In this document: in pieces, positions 25,046 to 34,085 of the stretch
Position numbering within the stretch: position 1 is the first letter of the stretch
How the letters are laid out: each line of letters opens with the position of its first letter
Assembly: GCF_019104725.1 (NCBI RefSeq)
Contig: NZ_JAHRXF010000023.1
Location: 25,327 to 89,326 of the forward strand
From: Streptomyces corallincola
Lineage (GTDB): Bacteria; Actinomycetota; Actinomycetes; Streptomycetales; Streptomycetaceae
Direction: 5' to 3'
DNA length: 64,000 nucleotides
Notes under the pieces: model-generated
Told to the model about the DNA's origin: nothing
What the model saw: only the letters and a program-made list of their open reading frames with translations
Databases searched by the model: none
Translations under genes and position numbers: made by a program

Positions 25046-26287
25046 TCAGCCGGGACCGGGGGCGGGGGTCGCCGACACGGCCGAGGTGAGCCGGTGGACG
25101 TCCCGCGCGGTGCCGGTCACCCCGGACAGGAAGCCCTGGGCGCGCGGGGACGCGGTGTCGGTGAGCCAGGCGGGATCGATGTCGCAGACCGCGACCCGTA
25201 CACCCGTACCGGCCAGGGCGAGCGGCAGGGTGTGGACGACCGTGGAGGGAAAACTCACCACGGTTCGGCCGATCGGGCCCCGGCGGGCGATCAGCTCCAG
25301 CGGCAGATCGGGGCGGACGATCTCCAGTCCGCTCTCCCCGGCCAGCCGGTGCAGTTTCCCGGTGCTCTCCCGGCGGTGCGCGAAGTAGCGGGTCGCGCCG
25401 TGCGCGCGGGCCAGCGCGCGGACCGCCTCCAGATACCGCTCGGTGTCCACCACCCCGGTCTCCACCAGGGAGGTGCCGACCAGGTCGGCGCCGGAGGTGA
25501 TCCGGGGCGGACCGAACCGGGCGCGGGTCCAGGCGAACGCGTTGGCGGTGACCGTGACGCCCTCGGGGATCTCGGTCACCGGCATCGAGGAGAACACCTC
25601 CACCCGGCGGCGGCCGTTCGGGGTGAGGCGGCGGCGGGCCGAGGAGGACACCGGGGCGAACAGCAGATCGCGCGGGCCGGGACGGCCGCCCTTGCGGTGC
25701 CAGCGCACCAGGCGCTCCCCGCGGGCGAGCTGGGTGACGAACTCCATCGTCGCCGTCCCGTCGTCCACGACGACGAGGTCACGGGCGCGGGTGATGGTCA
25801 GCAGCAGCTGTACGTAGCGGGAGAACGGGTCGCCCATGACGACCCGGTCGGCCCGGCGGAGCCGTCCGGCGAGCCCGCCGATGGTGTGGAACGGGGCGGT
25901 GGTGCCGCCCCGCGCCTCCTCCCAGCGCACCCGGTGTCCCTCGTCCCGGGCCAGGTCCGCCATCCGGCGGAGCTGGCCGCGGGTCATGGGGTCGGTGGGT
26001 GCGAGGACGACGAGCGTCAGCTCGGGTTCGTCGCCCGGCCCGCCGGTGCCGGACGGGTCGTCCGCGGCGGGCGCCGGAGCCCCCGGGCCCTCCCCCGCGC
26101 CCGTTCCCGCGCCCGTCCCCCGGGTCCGGCGCCGGGTCTGCGCCGGGACCGCGGGGAGGGCCGGGCCGGGTATGCCGCGCAGGCCGTGCAGATGCGCCCA
26201 CTCCAGCACGTTGAGCAGCTGGACGGGGCTCTCCACGAAGGCGAGCGTGCGGGCGGGGGTGCCGGGGTCACCGGCGCGGGGGCTCAT
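25046..26287 (-). CDS. Polysialyltransferase-like glycosyltransferase
   Basis: This 413-aa protein starts with FVESPVQLLNVLEWAH, a pattern seen in bacterial polysialyltransferase-like enzymes. An Ala/Pro/Gly low-complexity insert (about 50-90) follows, then LTLVVLAPTDPMTRGQLRRM and DLVVVDDGTATMEF. The last is close to the VVDDG motif of that group. In the S. coelicolor teichulosonic-acid locus comparable genes add Kdn units from CMP-Kdn to the wall polymer. It follows neuB and the CMP-sugar synthetase on the same strand with a 40-bp gap. Family placement is from motif resemblance. Confidence 0.7.
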   Translation of the reverse strand: MSPRAGDPGTPARTLAFVESPVQLLNVLEWAHLHGLRGIPGPALPAVPAQTRRRTRGTGAGTGAGEGPGAPAPAADDPSGTGGPGDEPELTLVVLAPTDPMTRGQLRRMADLARDEGHRVRWEEARGGTTAPFHTIGGLAGRLRRADRVVMGDPFSRYVQLLLTITRARDLVVVDDGTATMEFVTQLARGERLVRWHRKGGRPGPRDLLFAPVSSSARRRLTPNGRRRVEVFSSMPVTEIPEGVTVTANAFAWTRARFGPPRITSGADLVGTSLVETGVVDTERYLEAVRALARAHGATRYFAHRRESTGKLHRLAGESGLEIVRPDLPLELIARRGPIGRTVVSFPSTVVHTLPLALAGTGVRVAVCDIDPAWLTDTASPRAQGFLSGVTGTARDVHRLTSAVSATPAPGPG

Positions 26288-26327
26288 CGGCGTACGACCG
26301 TCCCGTGGTGGTGGCTGGACGCGGGGG

Positions 26328-27269
26328 TCAGACCGTGGCGAGCGGCTCGCCCGCGGCGGCGGCGATCTCCGCCTCGGCGACGACGCCGGAGACGCGGCGC
26401 AGCTTCTTCATCGGGCCCAGCTCGGAGTCGTAGACCTTCTTGACGCCGTCGCCGAGGGACTCCTCGATGGTGCGGATGTCGCGGACCAGGCGGACCAGGC
26501 CCTGCGGCTCGACGGAGGCGGCCTGGTCGGAGCCCCACATGGCGCGGTCGAGGGTGATGTGGCGCTCGACGAAGGTGGCGCCGAGGGCGACGGCGGCGAG
26601 GGTGGTCTGGAGACCCGTCTCGTGGCCGGAGTAGCCGATCGGGACGTTCGGGAACTCCTTCTCCAGCGTGTTGATCACGCGGAGGTTCAGCTCCTCGGCC
26701 TTGGCCGGGTAGGTGGAGGTGGCGTGGCAGAGCAGGATGTTCTCCGAGCCGAGCACCTCGACCGCGTGGCGGATCTGCTTCGGGGTGGACATGCCGGTGG
26801 AGAGGATGACCGTACGGCCGGTGCCGCGCAGGGCGCGCAGCAGCTCGTCGTCGGTGAGGGAGGCGGAGGCCACCTTGTGGGCGGGGACGTCGAACTTCTC
26901 CAGGAAGGCGACGGCCTCGGTGTCCCACGGGGAGGCGAACCAGTCGATCCCCTTCTCCTTGCAGTACGCGTCGATCCGGCGGTACTCGTCCTCGCCGAAC
27001 TCCACGCGGTGGCGGTAGTCGATGTACGTCATCCGGCCCCAGGGGGTGTCGCGCTCAATGTCCCACTGGTCGCGCGGGGTGCAGATCTCCGGGGTGCGCT
27101 TCTGGAACTTCACGGCGTCGCAGCCCGCCTCGGCGGCGACGTCGATGAGCTTGAACGCGTTCTCCAGCTCACCGTTGTGGTTGATGCCGATCTCGCCGCA
27201 GATGTAGACGGGGCGGCCGGGACCGGCTTCGCGGGTGCCGAAGTTGCGGATGCGGGAGGCGTTGGTCAT
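26328..27269 (-). CDS. neuB: NeuB-type nonulosonic acid synthase
   Basis: This 313-aa TIM-barrel enzyme has VYICGEIGINHNGEL, a DAVKFQKRTPE stretch, DWFASPWDTEAV, KVASASLTDDELL and IGYSGHETG. These are NeuB/SpsE hallmarks for condensing phosphoenolpyruvate with a hexose. The C-terminal antifreeze-like (SAF) domain of longer NeuB proteins is absent, and the chain ends after the barrel. In Streptomyces the product is probably Kdn or a Kdn phosphate for teichulosonic acid. It lies 13 bp behind the synthetase-phosphatase gene. The ATG follows AAGGAA. Confidence 0.9.
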   Translation of the reverse strand: MTNASRIRNFGTREAGPGRPVYICGEIGINHNGELENAFKLIDVAAEAGCDAVKFQKRTPEICTPRDQWDIERDTPWGRMTYIDYRHRVEFGEDEYRRIDAYCKEKGIDWFASPWDTEAVAFLEKFDVPAHKVASASLTDDELLRALRGTGRTVILSTGMSTPKQIRHAVEVLGSENILLCHATSTYPAKAEELNLRVINTLEKEFPNVPIGYSGHETGLQTTLAAVALGATFVERHITLDRAMWGSDQAASVEPQGLVRLVRDIRTIEESLGDGVKKVYDSELGPMKKLRRVSGVVAEAEIAAAAGEPLATV

Positions 27270-27282
27270 GGCAGGGGTTTCC

Positions 27283-28593
27283 TTACTCGGGGAGGGAGTC
27301 GAGAGAGGCGCCGAGGAGCCAGCCGGCGATCTCTCGGATCGCGCCGTCGCCGCCGGGGAGGGTGGTGACCGCGCGGGCGGCGCCGCGTACGACGTCATGG
27401 GCGCTTCCGACCGCCACGGGCCAGCCGACGAGGGCGAAGCACGGGAGGTCGTTCACGTCGTTGCCGACGTAGAGCACGCGCTCCGGCGCGATGCCCTGTT
27501 CCTCGCACCACTGCTTGAGGGCGAGGTCCTTGCGGTCGATGCCGTGCAGCACCGGGAGCCGGAGCTTTTGGGCGCGGGCGGCGACCACCGGGTTCTGTTC
27601 CGTGGACAGGATCAGCATCTTCAGTCCGCTGCGGCGCAGGGCCGCGATGCCGAGGCCGTCCCCGCGGTGCACGGAGACGAACTCCCGTCCGTCGGAGTCG
27701 ATCAGCACCCGGTCGTCGGTCTGGGTGCCGTCGAAGTCGAGGACCACGGCGTCGATGTCGTCGTACGCCGGGAGTGCGTCCGGCCGGTCAGCGTCGAAGA
27801 ACGGCGCGAGGGCGCGGGCGCGGGCCAGGTCGTGCGGGTCGTCGATCTCCAGCACGCGGGCCGGGTCGGTGCGCACGGGTTCGGTGTGCCCGAAGAACCG
27901 GTGCCGGTGGGCGCGGAACCCGGCGGCGTCCATCGCGTAGGCGGCGCCGGTCTCCAGCAGGTCCTGCGGGCGGTCCTGGCGGCGGGGGCGGAAGGACTTG
28001 TCGTGGTTGACGCCGTAACCGCCGCCGGTGACCGTGGAGTTGACGACCGCGACGGGACCGTCCCCGGCGATCTCCCCGGTGCGGGCGGCGGGGGCGGGGA
28101 CCGGGTCGTCGGCGGCGTCGCGCCAGACGAAGCCGTGGAAGGGGGCGACGGTGAGCGCGGTGTCGGCGCCGTTCTCCAGGACGGCACCGGCGACGCCGTC
28201 GATGTCCTCGCGGCTGAGGAACGGGCTGGTGCACTGCACGAGCAGGACGGTGTCCACGGCGGCGCCGTGCAGGGCCTCGTGGGCGTCCATCGCGTGCAGT
28301 ACGGCGGCCTCGGAGGTCGCGGTGTCCCCGGCGATGGCGGCGGGGCGGAGCACGACCTCGGCACCGGCCCGGCGGGCGGCGGCGGCGATGGCGCGGTCGT
28401 CGGTGGAGACCACCACGTCCGTCACCAGGCGGGCGGCGCGGCACTCGCGGACCGCGCGGGCCACCAGCGGGACACCGCCGACGGGGGCGAGGTTCTTCGC
28501 GGGGACCCCCTTGGAGCCGCCGCGGGCGGGGATCACCGCGAGCACGCGGCGGACGGCGGGCACGGGACCCGGTTCCGGGTCGGCGTGGGTCAT
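27283..28593 (-). CDS. CMP-nonulosonate synthetase fused to HAD phosphatase
   Basis: This 436-aa protein has two enzymes in one chain. Residues about 15-260 are a NeuA-type cytidylyltransferase (VIPARGGSKGVPAKNLAPVGG, VVVSTDDRAIA, LLVQCTSPFLSREDI). Residues about 280-430 are a KdsC/NeuA-C type HAD phosphatase (AVVLDFDGTQTDD, LILSTEQ, KQWCEEQG, YVGNDVNDLPCF). The fused set would remove phosphate from a Kdn 9-phosphate-like sugar and then activate it with CTP. Similar fusions are known for CMP-sialate synthesis. The ATG follows AAGGAG at 7-nt spacing. It is first or second in the run ending with the polysialyltransferase-like gene. Confidence 0.9.
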   Translation of the reverse strand: MTHADPEPGPVPAVRRVLAVIPARGGSKGVPAKNLAPVGGVPLVARAVRECRAARLVTDVVVSTDDRAIAAAARRAGAEVVLRPAAIAGDTATSEAAVLHAMDAHEALHGAAVDTVLLVQCTSPFLSREDIDGVAGAVLENGADTALTVAPFHGFVWRDAADDPVPAPAARTGEIAGDGPVAVVNSTVTGGGYGVNHDKSFRPRRQDRPQDLLETGAAYAMDAAGFRAHRHRFFGHTEPVRTDPARVLEIDDPHDLARARALAPFFDADRPDALPAYDDIDAVVLDFDGTQTDDRVLIDSDGREFVSVHRGDGLGIAALRRSGLKMLILSTEQNPVVAARAQKLRLPVLHGIDRKDLALKQWCEEQGIAPERVLYVGNDVNDLPCFALVGWPVAVGSAHDVVRGAARAVTTLPGGDGAIREIAGWLLGASLDSLPE

Positions 28594-28625
28594 GGGCGGT
28601 ACTCCTTGCGGGGGCGGCCGGTGGT

Positions 28626-29936
28626 TCACAGCTCTCCCATTCGTCGGATCACGGGGGCCACGCGCTGCACTCCGTGGCGGTAGGCGCCGCGCGCGGCCCG
28701 GCGCACGATCTGGCGGACGGGGCCGGGCTCCCGGTCGGCCGCCGGGGCGCCGGGCAGCGGGGCGCCGTCCGGGCCGAGGTGGTGGCGGGCGAGGATGCCC
28801 GGCAGATAGCCGGGGGCGGTCCCGGGCGTGTAGTAGGGCTTCAGCGGCGGGAGTTGACCGGGTCCGGCGAGCAGGGCGGTGATCCGGTCGCGGGCCGCGT
28901 CGAAGGCGTGCTCGTAGCCGCCGTCGGCCGCGACGCCCTGCCGGGCGACCCACTCGGGGTCCGCCTCGGGGCGGTGCCCGGCGTCGAGCCGGTCCCAGGA
29001 GGCGAGGCAGCCGGAGCCGGTGAAGTGGTGGTTGCCGAGCGTCTCGCGCACCCCGAGGTCGGTGAGCACGACCGTCGGCACCCGCCGGTGCAGGGCCTCC
29101 AGCGCGGCGGTGGAGCTGACGGTGACCAGCAGGTCGGTACGGTCCAGCACCTCGCCCATGTGCCCGTACACCAGACGGAAGTTGGCGGGCACGTCCTTGC
29201 CCTGGACCAGCTTCTGGTACGGCAGTTCCTCGATGTGGGTGGTGTGCTCGCCGGGCTGGGAACGCAGCTTCAGCAGCACCTCCCGCTCGGGGTGCAGCCG
29301 GGCGTGCCCGATCAGCCGGTCCAGCAGGTACGTACGGTCGCGCCGGTTGTCCGGCACGGACGGCTGGGCGGCGAACACCACGGTGTACGGGTCGTGTTCG
29401 CCCTCGTACGGCGCTCCGCCGAGGAACGGCAGCGCGACCTCGGTCACCGCGGAGGCGTCGGCGCCCACCCCCTCGTACACCGCGCGGAACCGGTCCGTGT
29501 CGTGCCGGGAGTTGGCGAGGACGAGGTCCGCGCCGTGCCGGAGCAGCAGGCCGTCGGTGAGCTTCTCGTAGACGACGCCGACGTACCCGGTGACGACCAC
29601 CGGGCGCGGGCCGTCGCCCCAGGCGTGCCGCAGCCCGTGCAGCATCGCCTGCACCCCGCCGCCGACGAGCGCGATCACGAGGATGTCGTAACGCTCCTCG
29701 GTCATGGCGCGCACGAATTCGAGGCCGGTGACCTCGCGGAGGGAGTCGGCGCGGACGCCGACCTCCTCCAGCTGGCGGGCGGTGGGGGTGGCACGGCCGC
29801 GCAGAAGGTGGCCGTCGAGGCGGAGTACGGCTCCGGCGGGGGCGAGGCGCTGCGCGGTGAGCGCCCCCCACTTCCACCGGGTGTCCGAATCCGCGAGGAC
29901 GGCGACCCGCAGGGACTTCGTTGCACTTGCTGGCAC
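28626..29936 (-). CDS. Putative glycosyltransferase of the wall-polymer locus
   Basis: This 436-aa cytoplasmic protein has no signal peptide. It has a GT-B-like outline: an N-terminal Rossmann part (VAVLADSDTRWKWGAL), then VVTGYVGVVYEKLTDG, VVFAAQPSVPDNRRDR, HPEREVLLKLRSQPGEHTTH and TDLLVTVSSTAALEALHRRVP. The last two stretches resemble donor-site regions of CDP-glycerol or polysialyl transferases. I believe it corresponds to an actinobacterial family of unknown function (possibly DUF6716). Its position between the CMP-sugar genes and the glycosyltransferase genes supports a role in the same polymer. The GTG start has a short AGGG ribosome-binding site. Confidence 0.7.
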   Translation of the reverse strand: MPASATKSLRVAVLADSDTRWKWGALTAQRLAPAGAVLRLDGHLLRGRATPTARQLEEVGVRADSLREVTGLEFVRAMTEERYDILVIALVGGGVQAMLHGLRHAWGDGPRPVVVTGYVGVVYEKLTDGLLLRHGADLVLANSRHDTDRFRAVYEGVGADASAVTEVALPFLGGAPYEGEHDPYTVVFAAQPSVPDNRRDRTYLLDRLIGHARLHPEREVLLKLRSQPGEHTTHIEELPYQKLVQGKDVPANFRLVYGHMGEVLDRTDLLVTVSSTAALEALHRRVPTVVLTDLGVRETLGNHHFTGSGCLASWDRLDAGHRPEADPEWVARQGVAADGGYEHAFDAARDRITALLAGPGQLPPLKPYYTPGTAPGYLPGILARHHLGPDGAPLPGAPAADREPGPVRQIVRRAARGAYRHGVQRVAPVIRRMGEL

Positions 29937-30134
29937 GCCCTAGAAGCTAGGAAGCCATTTCGATGTTCCGCCCAACCGGAATGCAACAAACGGTTAACAG
30001 CACATCGCCGAATGGGGATTCGGGGCGGGAAAGGCGGGGCGGAAAGCCTGGTTCATGGGTTCGCCACGCTTCGTTCACCCCTCGTCAACTCGGTGGCCAA
30101 GACGAATCACGGGCCGCGCCCTAACGTCCCTGAC

Positions 30135-31109
30135 GTGGTCAAGCTCTCCGTCATCGTGCCGTTCTACAACGTGCGGCAATACGCACCGGACACCTTGCGC
30201 AGCCTTCGGGCGAACGCGCGTGAGGACTTCGAATTCATTCTCGTGGACGACTGTTCCCGTGACGGGACACCAGAGATCCTGGAGCGCGCCGAACGCGAGC
30301 TGCCGGGCGCGGTGGTCGTCCGCCATGAGCAGAACGGAGGGCTGGCGACCGCCCGCAACACCGGTATCGACCGGGCGCGCGGCGAGTACCTGACCTTCCT
30401 GGACGGCGACGACTGGCTCGCCCCCGGCTACTACCCGCGACTGGTCGCCGCGATGGACGAGCTGGGCTGCGACTTCCTGCGCACCGACCATGTCCAGTGC
30501 ACCGCCCGCGCGCGCGGCGTGCAGCGCGTCCCGCACGGCAGGCGGGGGGTGGTGATGGACCCGCGCGCGGCGATCCTGCCCGCCGACCGCTCGACCTCGG
30601 TGGACTACGCCTTCGCCTGGGCGGGCGTCTACCACCGCCGACTGGTGGACCGGGGCCTGCTGCACTTCACCGACGGACTGCGCACCGCCGAGGACCGGCC
30701 GTGGATCTGGCGGCTGCACCGGGAGGCGGAGTCGTTCGCCGTGGTGAACCTGCTCGGGGTGTTCTACCGGCGGGGTGTGGCGACCTCCCTCACCCAGATC
30801 GGCGACGTCCGCCAGCTCGACTTCATCCGGGCGTTCGACCAGGTCGTCGCGGAGACGGCCCGGGACCGGGACGCCGCCGCGCTGCTGCCGAAGGCGGTGC
30901 GCACGTACTGCGCGATCATCTCCCACCACGTGGGTTCCATCGAGAGGTTCGAGCCCGCCGTGGCGAAGCAACTGAAGTCCCGGAGTGCCGCCGCGCTGCG
31001 GCGGATGCCGCAGGACGTGCTGGACGAGGCGCTGGACTCGATGGACCTGCTGCGCGCGGGCAAACTGCGCCGCCTGCGCCGCCGCTCCGCCGCGGGGGTG
31101 GCCGCGTGA
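30135..31109 (+). CDS. Family 2 glycosyltransferase
   Basis: This 324-aa GT-A enzyme starts directly with LSVIVPFYNVRQYAPDTL and has VDDCSRDGTPEIL, NGGLATARNTGIDRARG and the metal-binding LTFLDGDDWL. The C-terminal third is helical and basic. It likely adds a hexose to a wall polymer; teichulosonic acids of streptomycetes often carry glucose. The GTG at 30135 lies 7 nt after TAACGT, so the mRNA may be leaderless. It is divergent from the 28626-29936 gene and coupled (GTGA overlap) to the next gene. Confidence 0.88.
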   Translation: MVKLSVIVPFYNVRQYAPDTLRSLRANAREDFEFILVDDCSRDGTPEILERAERELPGAVVVRHEQNGGLATARNTGIDRARGEYLTFLDGDDWLAPGYYPRLVAAMDELGCDFLRTDHVQCTARARGVQRVPHGRRGVVMDPRAAILPADRSTSVDYAFAWAGVYHRRLVDRGLLHFTDGLRTAEDRPWIWRLHREAESFAVVNLLGVFYRRGVATSLTQIGDVRQLDFIRAFDQVVAETARDRDAAALLPKAVRTYCAIISHHVGSIERFEPAVAKQLKSRSAAALRRMPQDVLDEALDSMDLLRAGKLRRLRRRSAAGVAA

Positions 31110-32458
31110 CCACCCAGATCTTCCAGGTGTCCACCCTGTACGGCACGGCGACGCTGGCCGCCGCGCTGGACTCCGGCTGCTTCGGGCCCGCCGACCGCCG
31201 CGTCCTGCTGGTCTGCAACAACACCGCGACGCCCGAGACCACGCCCGCGCCGGACACCATGCCGGGATTCGAGCGGCTGAGCGAGCGCTTCGACGAGGTG
31301 CTGTCGTACAACGAGGCGATCTTCCCCTTCCACCCCGGCGGCTGGGCGCCCCGGCCGGACGACCTGCCGCTGTGGGAGCGGTATCTGCGCCACGAGTGGC
31401 GGCTCGGCACGGACGACGTGGAGCTGGCGGTCGAGTCGATCCAGGTCAACCCGTCGCTGGGGCTGGCGCAGATCTTCACCGGCGCCCCGGTCACCGTCTA
31501 CGCCGACGGCCTGATGAGTTACGGCCCGACCCGCAACAAGATCGACCCGCTGGTGGGCACCCGGGTGGACCGGGTGCTGCACCTGGACCTGGTGCCGGGG
31601 CTGGCGCCGCTGCTGCTGACCGAGTTCGACGTGCCCGGCGAGATCGTGCCGACGCAGGCGTTCACCAAGGTGCTGGCCGAGCTGGCGCCGCTGGGCGACG
31701 GGCTGCCCGAACCGACCGGGTCCGCGCTGCTGCTCGGGCAGTACCTCTCGGCGCTGGACATCCTCACCGCCGAGGAGGAGGACGCGCTGCATCTGCGGAT
31801 GCTGCGGGGCGCGGTCGCGCTGGGCCACACCTCGGTGGTGTTCAAGCCGCACCCGGCGGCCCCGGCGGGCTTCACCCGCTCGCTGGAGGAGGAGGCGGAA
31901 CGGCTCGGCGCCGAGCTGACCGTGCTGCACACCCCGGTGCTCGCGGAGGTCGCCTACCAGCGGATGCGCCCGGCCCTGGTGGTCGGCTGCTTCTCCACCG
32001 CCCTGTTCACGGCGACCGCGCTGTACGGCCTGCCGGTGGCGCGGGTCGGCACCGAACTGCTGCTGGAGCGGCTCGCGCCGTACGAGAACAGCAACCGGGT
32101 GCCGGTCACCGTGGTGGACGCGCTGCTGCCCGAGGTGGGCGACGCGGACGCGGTGGCCGCGCGGCGGCAGAGCATGGACGTCGAGGCGCTGGGCGCGCTG
32201 GTGCGTGCGGTGGGCTTCGCCATGCAGCCGAAGATCCTGCCCGGCCTGCGCCGGGAGACCGAGGAGTACCTCGCCCGGAACCCCGGCCCGCGCACGATGC
32301 GCTACTTCAAGCGCCGCCGCCTGACCTCGCTGGCGCTGCCCGGCGGGGTGCCCGCGCAGCTCGCGTTCATCCCGCGCAACGCGACGGTGCGGAGGGTGGC
32401 CCGCAGGGCTCGGAGTCTGGGGCGTGCGGTCGCCGCCGAACAGGGCCGGTTCCGCTGA
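31106..32458 (+). CDS. Alpha-2,8-polysialyltransferase family protein
   Basis: This 450-aa protein starts IFQVSTLYGTATLAAALDSG and contains VTVYADGLMSYGPTRNKI, the conserved FKPHPAAP (HP motif of polysialyltransferases, His for CMP binding), and VVGCFSTALFTATALYG (the S/T motif region). This matches the POLYST-type family found in capsule loci. It probably polymerises Kdn or related units. Its basic C-terminus (KRRRL, RRVARRARSLGR) may bind membrane lipid. The GTG start overlaps the glycosyltransferase stop. A canonical terminator follows 60 nt after the stop. Confidence 0.85.
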   Translation: MTTQIFQVSTLYGTATLAAALDSGCFGPADRRVLLVCNNTATPETTPAPDTMPGFERLSERFDEVLSYNEAIFPFHPGGWAPRPDDLPLWERYLRHEWRLGTDDVELAVESIQVNPSLGLAQIFTGAPVTVYADGLMSYGPTRNKIDPLVGTRVDRVLHLDLVPGLAPLLLTEFDVPGEIVPTQAFTKVLAELAPLGDGLPEPTGSALLLGQYLSALDILTAEEEDALHLRMLRGAVALGHTSVVFKPHPAAPAGFTRSLEEEAERLGAELTVLHTPVLAEVAYQRMRPALVVGCFSTALFTATALYGLPVARVGTELLLERLAPYENSNRVPVTVVDALLPEVGDADAVAARRQSMDVEALGALVRAVGFAMQPKILPGLRRETEEYLARNPGPRTMRYFKRRRLTSLALPGGVPAQLAFIPRNATVRRVARRARSLGRAVAAEQGRFR

Positions 32459-32518
32459 CGGCCGACTGTGCCGAGCACGGCCGATTCTCCGGCGGAACGG
32501 GAGAACGGGGGAACGGGA

Positions 32519-32575
32519 GAACGCCTGACGGAGGGTCCGGAAAAGGGCCGTCCGCCGGGCGTTCCCTCTTTTTCG
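32519..32575 (+). terminator. Intrinsic terminator with U tract after the polysialyltransferase gene
   Basis: Arms at 32519-32532 and 32551-32564 pair over 14 positions with one G-U and one mismatch; CCTCTTTTT follows at once. A T tract like this is unusual for such a GC-rich genome. Confidence 0.8.
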
Positions 32576-32735
32576 TGCCGCATTCCTGTCGCATTCGCAC
32601 CCTATTCGCTCCCCATTCGCTTCCCATTCATACCGCATTCCTGCCGCACCCCTGCCGCACGCATCGGCCGAGGTGCCGGTAATTCCGCGTGACCGCGGGG
32701 TGAACAGCAGGGGGCCGACACGCTCGGGAATTCAC

Positions 32736-33977
32736 ATGAATATCCGGGCGGGGCAACGTCCGTTCGGGAACATGTCGAGCATCATGCCTGCATCGATTTC
32801 CCCTTCCCGGACCGCGCGGACCGCGCGGCTCACAGAGTCGGCACCGACCGTTCCGGCCGCCGCGCCGGGCGGTCGTCCCGGGCGGCTGCTCGCACTGGAC
32901 GGCCTGCGCCTGGTCGCCGCGCTGATGGTGTGCCTCTACCACTACGCCGGACGCGGCGGCGAGGTCTCCGGGTCCTGGCGCGGCTCGCCGTCCGGTGTCT
33001 TCCCGTCGCTCTCCCCCGTGTCCACCTACGGCTGCCTGGGTGTGCAGTTCTTCTTCGTCATCAGCGGCTTCGTCATCTGCATGAGCAGCTGGGGCCGCAC
33101 GCTGGGCGACTTCTTCCGCTCGCGGGTCTCCCGCCTCTACCCGGCGTACTGGGTGGCCCTGGTGCTGGTGACGGCCGCCTCGATCGCGCTGCCGGTGGTG
33201 GTGCGCGCCGTACGGCCCGACGAGTTCCTGGTGAATCTGACGATGCTCCAGATGCCGCTGGGTGTGCCGCGGGTGCTCGGGGTGTGCTGGACGCTCTGGG
33301 CCGAGGTGCGCTTCTACGCGCTGTTCGCGCTGCTCGTGGTGGCGCGCGGGGTGACCTACCGGCGCGTGGTGCTGTTCTGCGCCGTGTGGACGCTGGCGGT
33401 CGTGCTGAGCACGGCCTCGGACAGCGCACTGGTCGATCAGATCGTCATGCCGGAGTACGCCCCGTTCTTCATCGGCGGCCTGGCGCTGTACCTGATCCAC
33501 CGGTTCGGCAGCGACCTCATGCTGTGGGGGATCGTCGGCGTCTCCTTCCTGATCGGGCAGCACACCGCCGTCCGGGGGCTGTGGCATCCGGGCGGGCATC
33601 CGGAGTTCGTCCGGCATCCGTGGGTGATCGTGCTGATCGTCGCGCTGGCGTACGCCACGGTGGCCGCGGTGGCACTGGGCTGGACCCGCTGGGCGGACTG
33701 GCCCTGGCTGGTGACGGCGGGCGCGCTGACCTATCCGTTCTACCTGGTCCACGAACACCTGGGCTGGTTCGTCATCCGGGTGCTGCACCGGGGGCTCGGC
33801 GTGCCCCCGCTGTCCACCCTCGGCCTCACGGTCGCCGCCATGCTGGCCCTGGCCTGGCTGATCCACCGCTTCGTGGAGAGACCGTTCGGGCCCCGGCTGC
33901 GGCGGGCACTGAGAAAAGTACGCCCTGCGGCGCCCTCCGCGTTCTCCCTCCCGAGGAGCGGAGGAGGCGGGGGCTGA
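32736..33977 (+). CDS. Acyltransferase 3 family membrane protein
   Basis: This 413-aa protein with about ten spans belongs to the acyltransferase-3 (OafA/NodX) family: LALDGLRLVAALMVCLYHYAG, GVQFFFVISGFVICMS and SRVSRLYPAYWVAL (the R-x-x-R region) are all present. Such proteins O-acylate surface polysaccharides from the cytoplasmic membrane, so this one may acetylate the teichulosonic acid. The start is uncertain: ATG at 32736 was chosen, but ATGs at 32772 and 32784 are also possible; none has a strong ribosome-binding site. The 277-bp gap before it holds the terminator and a CATTC-rich pyrimidine tract. Confidence 0.85.
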   Translation: MNIRAGQRPFGNMSSIMPASISPSRTARTARLTESAPTVPAAAPGGRPGRLLALDGLRLVAALMVCLYHYAGRGGEVSGSWRGSPSGVFPSLSPVSTYGCLGVQFFFVISGFVICMSSWGRTLGDFFRSRVSRLYPAYWVALVLVTAASIALPVVVRAVRPDEFLVNLTMLQMPLGVPRVLGVCWTLWAEVRFYALFALLVVARGVTYRRVVLFCAVWTLAVVLSTASDSALVDQIVMPEYAPFFIGGLALYLIHRFGSDLMLWGIVGVSFLIGQHTAVRGLWHPGGHPEFVRHPWVIVLIVALAYATVAAVALGWTRWADWPWLVTAGALTYPFYLVHEHLGWFVIRVLHRGLGVPPLSTLGLTVAAMLALAWLIHRFVERPFGPRLRRALRKVRPAAPSAFSLPRSGGGGG

Positions 33978-34085
33978 GCCGCCTGGAAGCGATCCCCCCG
34001 TGGTGGCGGCGATGCGGCTCCCGGCGACTCGGTGCCTACGATGGGCGCGTTCGCGGGCGGGGCTCGCGTACGGAGGGGGCGTCAC

